Assembly: GCF_020921035.1 (NCBI RefSeq)
Contig: NC_063155.1
Location: 31,427,294-31,491,293, forward strand
Length of the DNA: 64,000 nucleotides
Source of the DNA: Rhodamnia argentea
Taxonomy: Eukaryota; Streptophyta; Magnoliopsida; Myrtales; Myrtaceae
Direction: 5' to 3'
Shown: positions 22,237 through 35,604 of the stretch, piece after piece
Position numbering within the stretch: the first letter of the stretch is position 1
Layout: each line of letters begins with the position of its first letter
Translations under genes and position numbers: made by a program
Notes under the pieces: model-generated
Database searches by the model: none
Told to the model about the DNA's origin: nothing
What the model saw: only the letters and a program-made list of their open reading frames with translations

Positions 22237-25087
22237 ATGAAGTCTCTGCGGCGATCGACGCTCGCTCCACTGTTCTTCCTCTTCCTCGTCGTCTCCTCTC
22301 AATCTCTCGACCTGAATCGTCAGAAGAAGCAAGGGATCGATGGGCCCATCAAAACCCTCGTCGTTGTGGTAATGGAAAACCGCTCCTTTGACCACGTCCT
22401 CGGCTGGCTCAAATCCACCCGGCCCGACATCGACGGCTTGACGGGCCAAGAGTCGAACCCCCTCAACTTGTCGGACCCGAGCTCGCCCTCCGTTCGGGTC
22501 GCCGACGATGCCATCTTCGTGGATTGGGACCCGGGTCATTCCTTCCAGGCGATCCGAGAGCAGATATTCGGGTCGAACGATAGCTCCTCGGACCCGAATA
22601 TGAACGGGTTCGCCCAGCAAGCGGAGAGAATGGAAGAGGGCAAGTCCAAGACCGTCATGAGCGGGTTCAAACCGGGCCTTCTGCCGGTTTACACCGAGTT
22701 AGCAAACGAGTTCGCGGTGTTCGACCGGTGGTTCGCTTCCGTGCCGGCCTCGACCCAGCCCAACCGGTTCTACGTGCACTCGGCGACCTCTCATGGTGCC
22801 ACCAGCAACGTCCGCAAGGACTTGATACACGGGTTCCCTCAAAAGACGATATTTGACTCTCTGGACGAGAATGGGCTCAGCTTTGGGATATATTACCAAA
22901 ATATCCCTGCGACCATGTTCTTCGGCAGCCTGAGGAAGCTGAAGCACATAACTAAGTTCCATAGCTACTCATTGAAGTTCAAATTGCACGCCAAATTGGG
23001 CAAGCTGCCTAATTACGTGGTGGTGGAGCAACGTTATTTCGATGTGAAAATCGATCCGGCCAACGATGATCACCCATCGCATGACGTGGCGATCGGACAG
23101 AAGTTCGTGAAGGAGGTGTACGAGACTCTGAGGGCAAGCCCGCAGTGGAAAGAGATGGCCTTGTTGATTACTTATGACGAGCATGGTGGGTTCTATGATC
23201 ACGTGCCCACGCCTGTCTCTCACGTGCCTAGTCCCGATGGCAACGTCGGGCCCGACCCGTTTTACTTCCACTTCGACCGGTTGGGCGTTCGGGTACCGAC
23301 ATTCTTGATCTCTCCGTGGGTCGACAAGGGTACTGGTGAGTTTTCGTCACTGAAGTTGCTTCACGTTAGCTCTGTGTATAGGAATGGGGATGTGGTGTTG
23401 GTTTTCTTTTCACTGAAATAAGCTGTCGTGGTTTATCCGTTGCTTTAGGTGCTAGTTAAAGAAACTTTAATCGATTACCAAAAAACTGGTTTTGATCAAA
23501 AGCTTAAGCAATTACGTGGAAGAGAACGCAGGTATACAATTTCTACTGAGACTTCAGAATGAGCAAAAGTGGATGAGATGCTAAATAGGTCAGTGTTTGT
23601 CTTGAACAGATAGGTTTGGATCTATGTTATCCTCACTTTTCATGTTGCCTGTCCTTTGCAATTAGCTGCGGATTGGTCATCATGAGCTGGTTCTGATCGT
23701 TACAGACCTTCAATGACTATCCGGGGTCATTTTGATGAGGTCATTTCAGGATCGTGTGGTAGTTACGTACTTCTTTCCATCAAAGACAGCTGAACTATAA
23801 TAGAACTGCTAATGATTGCTGAAGAAGCAGGTAATTTGGTTTTTGCAATCTTGCGGTGTTGGAGTCGAATCTTTGTCAAATTTCTCACGAATTGAGCTGC
23901 ACTTAGGGGTTTGTATATGGTAACAATGCTCTAAAAATATGAGGCTTGAGTGAGGATGATGTGTGATTCGATGAGTAAGTTTGCCCGTCACATAATAAAG
24001 TAAATTTAGCTACGAGTTCCTTTGGTGGGAAGTGTCTTCTTAAGCTGCGTATCTCCTTTGAGACTGCCACGATTGAACTTGATCATCCAGTGTTAAATTG
24101 TTCTAGGATCTTCTCTATGTTGGATTTTTTGCTTCTTCGAGGATTTGATTTAACTGTTTTGTGGTTTGGTGCAGTGATACATGAGCCTCAAGGGCCGACA
24201 CCACATTCACAGTTTGAACACGCATCCATCCCTGGAACTGTCAAGAAGCTTTTCAATCTTAAGTCTAACTTCTTGACAAAGAGAGATGCATGGGCCGGCA
24301 CTTTTGAGAAGTACTTCTACCTACGTGACACTCCTCGGGACGATTGTCCTGGTATGTTTTATTTCCTTCGTTCTTAGTTTTTGGAGTGGATTCCACATGC
24401 ATCACAAGCATGATTTTATATCTTTATGGGGGTATTGCTGGCTTTTCCATATTGAACATGCTGTAGGGTGTAACTCTCCAGTCAGCGCTTTTCTATTGCA
24501 GCTTAGTGTACATATTTCCACTGGCTGTCTGTGTTAATAAGTTGTTGCTCTTAGGACTTTGAGTTGCTCATGTAAGAGACATTCCTAGATGATTGTTGGA
24601 ATAAGGGAAAAAGAAAAAAAAAACAGCTTTGAGGATTTTTTGTGTTTCTTTTGGAATATAAGCCTTTGTGACATCTTGACAGTCCATTGTAAAACCGTGA
24701 TTGTGACTTTCTTATTTTGAGAGAACAATTAATCGAAGTCCGATCTAACCCAAACTTATCTATGCAGAAACCCTTCCAGAGGTTACAACACAACTTCGGT
24801 CATGGGGCCCAAGGGAAGATGCTAAACTCTCCGAGTTCCAAGTTGAACTGATCCAACTCGCGTCACAGCTGAACGGCGACTATGTGCTTAACACCTATCC
24901 GAACCTTGGCAAAACCATGACAGTAGGCCGAGCCAACAAATATGCGGAGGACGCGGTGAAGAGGTTCCTGGAAGCTGGAAGGGCTGCTCTAAGAGCTGGA
25001 GCCAATGAGTCTGCGATCATCAAGATGAGGCCATCCCTCACGAGCCGAAGCGCAGGAGGACATCAGAGTTGGTGTGAAGAACTATGA
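22237..25087 (+). CDS. NPC1: Non-specific phospholipase C, NPC1-type
   Basis: NPCs hydrolyse common membrane phospholipids such as phosphatidylcholine to diacylglycerol and a phosphorylated head group. Three exons: 22237-23335, 24175-24351, 24768-25087. They encode 531 aa, close to the 533 aa I recall for Arabidopsis NPC1, which it resembles closely throughout. The ATG at 22237 was chosen because it gives a clean signal peptide (about residues 1-23, hydrophobic core [13 protein letters not shown]); an in-frame ATG at 22180 would add 19 residues. The phosphoesterase-family motifs ENRSFDH (47-53) and [12 protein letters not shown] (about 312-323) are intact, as is [15 protein letters not shown]. 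The C-terminal part [13 protein letters not shown] is typical. There is no KDEL-like retention signal. The gene is GC-rich in exon 1. Confidence 0.93.
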
Positions 25088-26086
25088 AGGGATTCTTCTT
25101 GCGATCGCTGTCTGTATATAACCACCGGATCAATGGTGATGCTTCTGTTATATGTATGAAGTTCAATGAGATCCTGCTACAAAGGGATCTACTCATTATT
25201 GGGGTACTACTAGATTCAGGTGAAATCAGAAGTATAGTTAGTTACTGGCAAATGGAGACCATGAAAGACTGTCAAGAAATTGCATTTGCCATCTTATGTA
25301 CCTATAAATCATACTGGCGGTGCAGTTTTAGTGACATCAGGGCATGAGTCTGAATTATCCATACATGGTTAGCAGCATGTTCAGATGACGAGTCCAATCT
25401 CGAATCGATAATCGTGATTATCCTACGAATAGGCCAAACTAAGTGAGATTTTGTTCTTTTTTGGTCGAAAACTAAGTGAGATGCAATTGCTCTGTTTTTT
25501 GCGTAGTTTTACGTCCCGATTCGAGAGAATCACACCGTGTTGGGTTATTTCCATTCCAAAGTCAGTCATGAGTTATGTGATAATGTCCAATTCCATTAGA
25601 AAGCAACAATTTTAACTCAAATTTTAATTCTAATTCGATATTTTTTTTCTGTTTCTTAAAATAAATTAATTTTATCTCGTGTCCCAATTCTAATAAAAAT
25701 TATTTCCTAAACAAGTAACTTTAACATATATCCCAAGTCTAATTAGAATTTTTTTTTTATTTCATGAAAAATCAGTAACTTTTAATTGGTACCTAGACAT
25801 GACCCTTTTTGAGTTTCCGACAAGTTTTCGCTAAGTCCACGTGGAACGAAGTTTGACCGGCATCAACGGGCGAAAAATTGATAGAGGCTGGATTAGGGTA
25901 CTCATTAAAGATTTACGTTTTTTTATAAGATAATAAAAAATGAGTCTGATCTAAAGTTAATTTTTTTTATGTGACCAAAAAAAATATTTAATCTAGAATT
26001 TTGGGTTTGATTTAAAAATTTATACTTTTTTATGAGATAAAAAAAGGCTCGCGGTTTTTTCACCTTTCATTGGGCTAATACACACT
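25088..26086. other. AT-rich gap between phospholipase and 1.1-kb element
   Basis: The first few hundred bases should be the NPC1 3' untranslated region. From about 25,600 to 26,050 the DNA is very AT-rich, with repeated short motifs (CTAATT, AATTCTAAT, TTATAAGATAA) on both strands. This suggests a decayed fold-back element, but clear ends could not be fixed. Confidence 0.4.
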
Positions 26087-27173
26087 TTTATTTAGTGTTT
26101 TGACAAATTTTATCCCTTACTTTTCCTACCTTTCGCATCCTTGTACTAAGCTTACCTCAGATGTGGGTCCCATTTGTTGTCCCTCTTGTTTTATTTATTT
26201 CTTCTCTTTTTAATTTCCTCTTCTCGCGTGTTGGAACAGGTTCCCCGACCTTCTTCATTTCGCATCCACATCACCAACTGGGCGGTTTTGGTCTGCACCT
26301 CCTGCTTTTTTATCCTTCGCCACCGCAGTAAGAAAGTTATCCTAGTTCGAAAGTAAGCCCCATTGGGAACTTCGAGGTATTTGGCGAGCCTGAACAAGGC
26401 GTCGAGAAGGCAATTCAAGTTTCCCGAGAAACTCAGTTACGGCCGAAATCAAAGCTGGCTTGAGGATCACCATTAGGTTGTTCATGTGCTTGTGCTTCCG
26501 CATCGAAACGCGATTTGAGATCATCCGCTTGGCTTTCACTATTCCTTGATCTGGTTATGCTCGTGCAAACACCCTCGGAGTGCAAAGGAAGACAACCCTG
26601 AAGATGCTCCCGCACTAGAGAAAGACTCCAATACAAGTAGAACAACACTAGCAACCAAAACTCCATCCCGGAAACTAGGAAAAAGCACGCAGTAAAGACT
26701 TCAAGGGGAATTCTATCAAACACTTGGTTGGCACAAGAGCGGATTTGAAGAAAGAAACCATAGAACCAATAGAGGAGGACGACGGAGCAGGTTGAACAAG
26801 ATGGGTTTTGCAACCGAGGGTGGAGTTGGTCGTAAAACCCAAGAGGAGGATCTCGCTAAGCACCGGAGATGTCACGAGTCTTGAAGCATGAAGAACCGTG
26901 GCGTCTCGTCGGTAAGCACAAGATCGTGGAATAGAGTTCGTGAAGAAAGTTTCAAATTTTGTTCGTGCAACGAACGGAGAAGAGAAGATTAGAATCACAG
27001 AAACACAGTATCGGGATGGATGGAGCAGAAGAGAAAAAAAGAAGAAACAAATAAAAAATAGCCTAATAGGGAAAACAAATGGGCCCCACATTTGAGTCTT
27101 CGTGGTATGAGCATGCTGAAAGGTGGAAAAGTAAGGGATAAAATGGTCAAAATGCTAAATAAAGGAGTGTATT
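26087..27173. mobile_element. Non-autonomous TIR element, about 1.09 kb
   Basis: The two ends are inverted copies over about 50 bp. Left begins AATACACACTTTTATTTAG, and the right end read inward is AATACACTCCTTTATTTAG. Both continue through TTTTGAC and TTTTATCCCTTACTTTTCC. The interior of about 980 bp is less AT-rich, with no transposase recognised. Minus-strand open frames of about 125-138 codons (26433-26813, 26675-27091) show no known domain. It lies about 400 bp upstream of the DDB2 start and may contain captured DNA. Confidence 0.75.
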
Positions 27174-27581
27174 TTTCATAGGTTTATGTCGTTTTTTTTT
27201 TGTCGAAAGGTTTATGCAGTTTCATTGCCGCCATTTGTGCTCTTTCTGAAGAGCATTTATGGATGTCATATCAACAGTCATTCGACTGGCCCATCGAAGA
27301 CTCTTTTTATTACGGTCGTGACACTGCACTGGAGGGCATAAACGAGAAAGCAACGGCGCATGAAAGGCCACGTCACCATCCCGCCGTGTTCCCCGCCCCG
27401 TCGGCCATCAATCAGAAGCGAGCGGGCACACACACACTCTCTCTCTCATCCTTCGGTTTTTCCCTTCAATTCGTTAAGTCGGTTCCGTCGCTTCGAAATC
27501 TGCGACTGTCTCGCTTCCACTTGCCGCCTATCGCTTGGACGCATCATCACACGTTCTCTTCTGCATTGATTTGGCGGAAGG

Positions 27582-30500
27582 ATGATGACGAGGAGGAGAA
27601 ATTCTGCATTTCCAAAGGTGGTGATTGAGAGGGGCGCAGACTCTGAAGAAAGCTCCTCCGACGACGATGAAGGTGAAGATGGCCCAGAACCAGAAACCTC
27701 GGAAGAAGAAGGAGAAGAACTTCCGGAGGGTGAAAATGGAGACAAAAAGGAAGAGACTTTGATGGATGCTAAGCAGAAAAGCAAAGCACCCATCACCATT
27801 AGTCTCAAGAAAGTTTGCAAAGTGAGCCCCTTTTGCTATTTCTTGCTTTTCCTCAGTCTATTTCCCAGTTAATCAAAGCTTTGGATTGTCACATGATCGT
27901 ATATGTTCTTGTTTGTGTGATTAGGTTTGCAAAAGGCCGGGTCACGAGGCAGGATTCAAGGGTGCTACTTACATCGATTGTCCTATGAAACCGTGTTTTC
28001 TTTGCAAAATGCCTGGTGATTGTTCTCCTTCCTGTATTTTTGTATATTCTAATCTCTAGTTTCTACCGGATTGTGTAGTGCTAGGATCATCTATGGATGT
28101 AGAAGTCAGTGCAGTGTGCTTTATCTTTTCATTACCAGTAAAATGGTTTCTTTCCCCTTCTCTTTAGTCATTCATGCTGGTCGTCCTGTCTAATGTTTTC
28201 GCAGTTATTTATTATTGATGACTCATTAAAATTATGCACCCCGTGACAGCCGATTGTCGAGACAATTTTGTGTGGATGCTTAGAGTGAATTTTTCTGTAT
28301 GACTCTTCCTGACAAGTTCGTAGATTTTTCCAACAACAAAGAATAAAGTGTTTACGGCAAATCAACGAAAGCTTCTATCTTTGTATGTGGTGATGCACTT
28401 TGTCATGTCAACCTAAAGTAACTGTCTTGAATTTTTCCCTCATTTACTGTCCTGTTTTTCTGTTTCAATTTGAAAAGATCTCCCCAAGCTTTCTCATCAA
28501 CGCATCTGTACTGGTGCCTCAAGCAAGCTCTCTAGTATTATCGTATTCTTTTCTCCTCAATTTAGCATGGCAAACTCACTCTCTCTCACAACTAAAGGTG
28601 CATGCACATCCCTGTTTGACGTTTTAACTTATGATAGTTTAGTCTTGATTTGACATGATTTGGATGTTCGACTTTTACTGGTTAAAATTATTCTTTTTGT
28701 ACTTTTCGTAACTGGTTAATAATACTATTTACAAATTGGATTAATTGAAGGCCACACTACGGTGACATGTCCCCATAGAGTGGCTTCTGAGCATGGGGTT
28801 GTCCCAGCACCCCACAGAAATACTCAAAATCCTGTGGATTATGTCTTTGAGCGCCAGCTCATTCCGAGAATTCGCCAAGTAAGTAATGAGATAGAACTTA
28901 TCGTGTATGCTTCTAACGGTTTTTAGTTCTGGAATTGCAATTAATAGCAATGATACAGCAATCATGATTCTTTGTACTGAATTGTTCTTTCTCCTGTGAC
29001 ATTTGATGCAATTGAGGCTGTAAGTTATGTAGTCTTCTATTAAGTTTGATTCATGGGTTTACTGGTAAGAAAGGTACGATTGGGCACTATTTGGAATGGT
29101 ACAACTTCAGAAGTAGCCTAAGGAGGAATAGCCTAATTATCTGTGCCAATCAGCATCTTCAAATTTTAATGTGTCTGAGCTGGCAGTGTCTTGGTGGTTT
29201 CACAATTCTTTTCAATCTGGCAAGTTAAGGCAGTAATGATGCCTTCTTTTCATCTGCCTGGCTTTTGTGTACTAGTCCAATTTTCCCGCTTGTGAAAATG
29301 ATCTGCTTTTGGCCTTTCTATAATTGAGCGTGGGGATAAGTCAATATCTGGATATTGAGTGTTAACTGAGTTTTTTAGGTTGTTTTCCATCTGAATGCAG
29401 TGTAATGATTCTTTTATTTTTTTTTGCCTTTGATGGTATATATGTCATATCACGTTCGCAATTGCTTGGGTGTCTCGTCATTTAATTCTGATAACTATTT
29501 TGTGTGTCCAATTATGTGCCACCACAGTGCAAACCAGCTTATGTAATCCCCGATCAAGTGAGTTGTGCAGTTATCAGATACCACAGCAGACGGGTCACGT
29601 GTTTGGAGTTTCACCCAAGAAACAATAACCTTCTTATATCTGGAGACAAGGTCAGGCTTAATTTTAGTCGAAAAATTTGATTGTTTGGATTTTGGACTAT
29701 TTTCTCTAGCTGATGTTAATACCTTCTTTTAATTGTTCATTGTGAAAGAAAGGACAACTTGGAGTCTGGGATTTTGATGAAGTGTCTGAGAAAGTAGTTT
29801 ATGGGACCATTCACTCCTGTATACTCAACAACATGAGGTTTTTTATTTTTCTGTTCCTGTTCAATATTTATTCTCTTCATAGTATCTTAACTGAGATACT
29901 AACTTCCTTAATGTTAACAGGTTTAATCCCACAAATGATGGTATGATTTATTCTGCATCTTCAGATGGAACTATAAGTTACACTGATCTTGAGACTGGAA
30001 TTTCATCGTCTCTGATGAACCTTAACCCTGATGGATGGCAGGTGAACAGCTTGTTAATTTGTGAATCTTCAGGTCCATTTAACATGTTCTTAAGAAACAA
30101 TAGAAGAGAGAAGAGAAGTGGATCTTATGAATGCTTGAACTTTGAAACAACTGGTGTGAAACATATCAGGCAAGAGGGTTTTTTCACTGTAGGGCCCAAG
30201 CAGTTGGAGGATGCTTTACGGAATGGATGTGAATGCAGAGCGAGGTCTTGTGCTTGTTGCTGATAATTTTGGTCTCCTGTATTTGTAAGTATTATTCTTA
30301 TTACAGTGTACAAAGGGGGTTTCCTCATATCCTTCCGTTGCTAATCACGTCTTCATGTGCTCCTATTGTGTCCTTCATGCATATCTGTACCATTTTGTAT
30401 CACAAACACTTTAGGGTCCCTGGAAGGTCCATACATGACGGCGTATCTATGTTTGTTGTTAGTATAATTTGGAGTTGGCCTGTTAATCAGTTGGGTGATT

Positions 30501-32624
30501 TCAGCCTTTAATTTAGACTTCGCTTTGAATTATGCTCGTAGATTATGTCTTTATATTTATTGAAAGAACTGTAAGCGGTTATTTATAATGGAATTTGTCC
30601 ATGAAATCTCCTACATTAGCCCCTATAAAAACTCAGTTGATTCAATTGAAGGGTGTTGTAGTAATTGAATGAGTAGCTGCTCTCTGGTTTCCCCACCACT
30701 CCCGCCACTCTCACCCCCTCTTTTCACCAGTCTCTCTTTCTTTCCTTGTACACATGTATATGCATGCGTAAATACTTGTTTTATGAGGCACAAATGGGAG
30801 AATTTATCCTGGAAGCGGAAGAACCACTGAAACTGTGCGAAACCATCACAAGTTTTTAGTGCTAAAATATATGGTCACTGACAGAGAAGACAATTGGAGA
30901 AGGTAATGGTTACAAATCAAAGAAATAGATCATTCTAAGGCACTCAAGGAATATGGTCACTGTAGTTTATGACGTGATATTTTTCCTCCGTTACGACGGC
31001 ATGAACTTGGTTTTCTTCTTCTCATGCCATAAACAGGGTGGATACCCGTTCCAACAACGAGACTGGACAGGCAGTTCTGATACACAAGAAAGGCAGCAAA
31101 GTTGTTGGACTGCACTGTAATCCTGTTCAACCAGATCTTTTGTTGAGTTGCGGAAATGATCATTTTGTGAGTTTGTACTCTAATCATTTTGTTGATGTTG
31201 CTCTCTTCTCCTGCAAGCAAGCTGATAGTCTCTTTAATTTGTAAAAGACCTGTCGAATTGGATTAGGAACTTGAGATCCTAGACTCCTAGTAATATGATT
31301 CTTCTATAGGTTTATTGGTATGTAGTCTCTTCATGATATATTGCTTCTTCACATCAGGCTCGTCTATGGGACATGCGTAAATTAGAAGCAGGGGGTTCAC
31401 TCTACGACCTCGCCCACAAACGCGTTGTCAACTCTGCGTATTTCTCTCCTATGTCTGGAACCAAAATCCTCACTACTGCCCAGGATAATCGACTCCGGAT
31501 ATGGGATTCAATATTTGGCGATATGGATTTGCCAAGCAGAGAAATAGTGCATAGTCATGACTTCAACAGACATTTGACTCCATTTCGAGCTGAATGGGAT
31601 CCAAAGGTGTGTCAAATTCAATTTCAGAGCACTTATTTGTTACATTATTCACTTTCAGCCGAATGTTGAGATTGAGATAACTTCGTCATTCAGGATTCAT
31701 CAGAGACTCTCGCCGTCATTGGTCGCTATATAAGTGAGAATTTCAATGGAACTGCTCTTCACCCCATTGATTTCATTGATACCGGCACAGGACAACTAGT
31801 TGCCGAGGTCATGGATCCAAATGTAACAACTATCAGTCCTGTGAACAAGCTCCATCCCCGGGATGATGTTTTGGCATCGGGTAGTTCAAGGTTTGGATTC
31901 AAGTTCCCAAATTTTACACGTAGGAATAATTCTCCAAAAAGTGCGGTTCACGTTAACTTTATGGTTTGGCTATGCATGTTATTTTCGTTGTGAGACTTGT
32001 CTTGCCATGATTAAAGATCATTTCAAAATCTTTCTCATGCTTTCAGGCTTTGTTTGCATTGTTGGCATCTTATATTGCGCTCTTTTTTTTTTTTTTTTTT
32101 TTCGGGTTGGAGTTGAGACCATCATCTATGCTTTTTATTATGTACAATGAACCAAATTGGATGGACTTGGAATCATTGCATCAGTCCTTTTGATGTCATG
32201 CTTCCCTCGTCAAATGTTCATGTTGTCTGTACTTGCACAACACTTGTTATCTTGTTATCTTAGTATTGTAGAAGTTTAAAACTGCTGCACTGTTTTGTAC
32301 TAATGTATCTCCTTTTTTCCTTCCATTAGGAGGCCTTGTATTGAAATATCTCCTTTAGGTATATAATTGCTTCAACACAATTTGTGGTGAATTTGCAGGT
32401 CTCTTTTTATTTGGAGACCAAAAGAAAAATCCGATTTTGCGGAAAAGAAAGAAGAAAGGAAAATTCTTTTCTGTGGCAAGGCGGAGAGGAAGAAGCTGAG
32501 GAAGAATGTCGGTGATGAAAGTGAAGACGATTCTGATTGCGGTGGATTCAGCTCTAAGGGAAAAAGATCCAAGTTCAGTAAGAAAGAGGTGATATGTAAG
32601 AGCAAGCGGAAAGCTAAACGCTAA
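27582..32624 (+). CDS. DDB2: DNA damage-binding protein 2 (DDB2)
   Basis: DDB2 recognises UV lesions and, with DDB1-CUL4, starts global genome nucleotide-excision repair in the nucleus. Eleven exons: 27582-27821, 27925-28015, 28751-28878, 29528-29650, 29749-29837, 29921-30041, 30193-30284, 31037-31166, 31358-31606, 31694-31890, 32399-32624. They encode 561 aa. Order: an acidic Ser/Glu-rich N-terminus (about 15-60), a CCHC zinc knuckle C104-x2-C107-x4-H112-x4-C117 preceded by a related Cys/His cluster (82-99), WD40 blades from about 150 to 470, and a Lys/Arg-rich tail ending KSKRKAKR that can serve as a nuclear signal. The DDB1-docking WDxR motif is WDMR at 342-345. The last exon and downstream DNA are duplicated at 36.4 kb. 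Confidence 0.93.
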
Positions 32625-33479
32625 GCTCAAGAAAGATTTCCTGAAGCTGATTTTCGGATGTTTTGTCAGCTGACATCCATACCCATACAGGCAGTTTAAC
32701 TCATGACTCTCTTAACTGTTCGGTCTTTGTCGGGTGTCCCCCTCCTAACGCAGGTAGCCTAGCTCATTACCTTCCCTCACTCCAGATGAAAATTGGACTT
32801 AAGTCTGTTTTGCTTTGGCTACTTGTAATTTTGATCTTGGGGGACAGTAGTATTCCGATGATGTGCTTACGAGTTCACATTGTGCTAGTCCGATTTGATA
32901 TTTTCGAGTCTGTTCTCCCGTCTCTCAAATTTGGTGTGTGATGTTTAAGTACGCACATGAGAACATCTATATAAAGATATATTGTTGCGAGAAACGGTCG
33001 GCGTGACCTACTTCACGAGAAGGAAATAACATTTTGTGTTCGGTCGCTTGTTTTTCACAACGATAAATATGAAGCGATATTTGTATGTTCTAATAATGAT
33101 TCGGCTGTCGCTAGGATGAATATAGAAGGCTCCTTACATAAAACATTTGGCTGGTTTCCCCCGTGGGGTGTGAAAAAACCATCCAAGTAGGACGTGGGAT
33201 CCACAAATTACAATCGTATGATACGGGACCCACTAGGTAGTCTTGTTAACAGTCCATCAGGACAAGCATGTTTTACCCAAGTTAAATAAAAGACACCTCC
33301 AGTACCCCAAAAAAAAACAATTTTTGAAAGACACCGACTTTGTCAAGGAACGCCTTTGAGCGGTCAACAGCGCATTGTGAGAGTGGCTTTCGAACTTTTT
33401 TAACAGATTTCTTTTGAAGCGGCACGGTTAGTGAGTGGCGCACCTCATTCTCCCCTACTTGCCAACGACCGAAACAAGC
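32625..33479. other. Space between DDB2 and first PRISE gene
   Basis: Convergent spacer: the DDB2 3' end and the PRISE 3' end face each other. It contains no coding exon. It is the homologue of 36603-37251 in copy B. Confidence 0.6.
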
Positions 33480-34601
33480 CTAAGGGATCAGCTTTTCGTG
33501 CCTCATGCAATCAACGTAATTCAAGATTGAATCCAATGTTTTACACTGCATCGTGAATCCAAGCCGGTCGACTTTGTCCCGTGTCCCGAGCAGTTTAACC
33601 GGGCACCGGAACAGGATGTCCAGGAAATCCCAATTTGCCAAAGCCTCCATTTCCGTTTGCACCAGCCCTTCTTTCTCCACGATGGCCCTCCATACCTCTT
33701 TCTTACCGGCCATGACTTTGGAGTACCAATGATCCTGCAAGAACATCTCTTCAGGAACTCGCACCCTGAACTTCTCGCCGAGAGCAGGCCAGATCTCTTT
33801 CCACGTGAAGCTTGGCCCGTTAATGGAATTAAACGCCCGACCATTGGTAAAAGAAATGTTTTCACTTGTAGCTGCCCATATGTGCTGTTCAGCTACCAGA
33901 CCAGCATCAGACCCATCAATGCACACCTCTTCCCAACACTCTCTCGTCCCTCCAAAAACAAAGGGTAGCTCAAGGTGCTTACAAATAGAGCCATACACCC
34001 CCAAACATCCCATGATATTATATAAGGTCCTTCTCGAACTGCCTATCAATAAACCGGGCCGGTGCACGGACCAACCCACCTTGTTGGCTAACTTCTCCTT
34101 GAGCAAATCTTCTAAATGGTAATAGAAATTGTACCTTGCGCTTGCTCTTGGGCAATTCTCATTGTAGTAGCAAACTCGTTGGCCATCAAGTGGGTTTTGT
34201 AGGGACACGTAATGCTTCATCCCCGTCTGAAGTGAGAAATGCCTGAGCGAGGAAGGATTTGGGAGGATTGCATCCAAGGCATTGCGCATCATGGCCCTGT
34301 TCTGGTCACAGCATTCTGGACTGTCAAGTGGGAACCGAGTAGCCCAAGTAACCCAAAACACATGAGTCACATCCCTCAAATTCGACAGCCTCCGTTGGGT
34401 GTCCGAAGGATTCGGGAGATCGCAAGAGATGAAGCGGTAGTTGCAACTCTGTATGGGCATGGTCTCCGGCCGGCAAGCCATGCCGTAGACTCTCCATTTG
34501 GATTTGGAGATCAATCTCTTGGCAAGTTCTTTGCCCACAAGCCCAGTGACGCCGAAGATGACGGCCACCGATTGTTTTCTTTGAGATTTATCAACTGCCA
34601 T
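33480..34601 (-). CDS. PRISE-family reductase, copy A
   Basis: The family is progesterone 5-beta-reductase/iridoid synthase-like: NADPH-dependent short-chain dehydrogenases that reduce activated C=C bonds. Single exon of 373 aa from the ATG at 34601; the frame continues 13 codons upstream without another ATG. The Rossmann motif GVTGLVG is at 17-23. The catalytic Lys is K129 (TGMKHY), and the catalytic Tyr, the second Tyr of NFYY, is Y161. Other family blocks are [20 protein letters not shown] and ICKH. The GPF loop common after KHY in other PRISE proteins is replaced by VSLQNP, so the substrate may differ. I think it belongs to the At5g58750 branch rather than true iridoid synthases. About 87% identical to copy B. 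Confidence 0.88.
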   Translation of the reverse strand: MAVDKSQRKQSVAVIFGVTGLVGKELAKRLISKSKWRVYGMACRPETMPIQSCNYRFISCDLPNPSDTQRRLSNLRDVTHVFWVTWATRFPLDSPECCDQNRAMMRNALDAILPNPSSLRHFSLQTGMKHYVSLQNPLDGQRVCYYNENCPRASARYNFYYHLEDLLKEKLANKVGWSVHRPGLLIGSSRRTLYNIMGCLGVYGSICKHLELPFVFGGTRECWEEVCIDGSDAGLVAEQHIWAATSENISFTNGRAFNSINGPSFTWKEIWPALGEKFRVRVPEEMFLQDHWYSKVMAGKKEVWRAIVEKEGLVQTEMEALANWDFLDILFRCPVKLLGTRDKVDRLGFTMQCKTLDSILNYVDCMRHEKLIP

Positions 34602-35237
34602 TATTCGTGTAGCAAGTGATTCAGAAATCGCAAACAACACTCGAGGGTTTAATATGAGCTTACGAGTTTTTGTTCACATGGAGAGACTCATGGACGTGAA
34701 CATTTTTTAGGGGCTTAGGACCTGCCTGTTAAGAGCCCGAAATTTACAAAATTCAACATCTTTTGAGGGAGGATTTTTAGGATTGTTTTCAGAATTGTCC
34801 ATTCCACCGTTGGCATTGCCACCAAAATAAGATGCTAGTTGTTGCTAAGATGAGCAACATCTCTTTGTTCATTCACCATGCCCCATGAATATTCTAAGGC
34901 AAGCTCTTTCCCGGTGTGGTGGGATGGACTAGTCAATCATGGTTTCGTACGTAAGCTAGGCCTAGTCTCTTTTATGCGCATCCTGATTCGCGTGCAAATA
35001 AAGTATTCTGATTTGACTAAATCTCCATGATCTTTGAAGCGCTTATTCTAAGGAGGATCAAAACATTTGCTGGCTGAAAGTGAGGATGGCCGCGAACTTG
35101 CTGGCTTTATGGTTACAAAAGAATTTTAAAATAAGTAAAAGCCGTGATCATATTGAGTCAGCTTGCATCTAGGGTCGACATACCTATACCCTATACAAGA
35201 GTGTCTATCTCGGAGGATCGGACAATAGCTGCACTTT
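34602..35237. other. Upstream region of PRISE copy A
   Basis: The promoter should lie here. The homologous stretch 38374-39100 in copy B carries a few extra insertions of about 35-60 bp. No coding sequence was seen. Confidence 0.5.
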
Positions 35238-35604
35238 AGATCTGACAAAATGGGTCGTAAACTTATTTCTTAATCCATATATAATGGACAGAGTTATCAT
35301 ATGGATATGTTATATTCAATAAATGTGTCATAAATGAATTTACAACTTACTTAGACATAACTGACCTCTACAACTCTCTCTTCATATTCTTTCGATCTCG
35401 CGCTCACTCGATCTCTTATCACTTCAGTTTGGGTATGAGTTCTCTTAAATTGAGTCAAATATGAAAAGTGTTCTGGAGATACCGATTGAGTCGGACATGA
35501 GTTATTAGATTTGCATTGCATGGAAATTAGTCAAAATAGGTTAGATAAATCTATTTAGGTCATACCATTTTTTACTCTACCCAACCAATCCGTTTGACGA
35601 ATCT
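35238..35604. mobile_element. MITE in duplication copy A
   Basis: The element is bounded by AGATCTGACAAAATGGGTCG on the left and, read inward from the right, AGATTCGTCAAACGGATTGG. Its interior matches the reverse complement of the element at 39101-39440. It interrupts the duplicated DNA between an AGCTGCA motif and a GGCCCCACCGTTG motif that are nearly adjacent in copy B (AGCTGCAGCCACACCGTTG near 39476). Confidence 0.7.
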
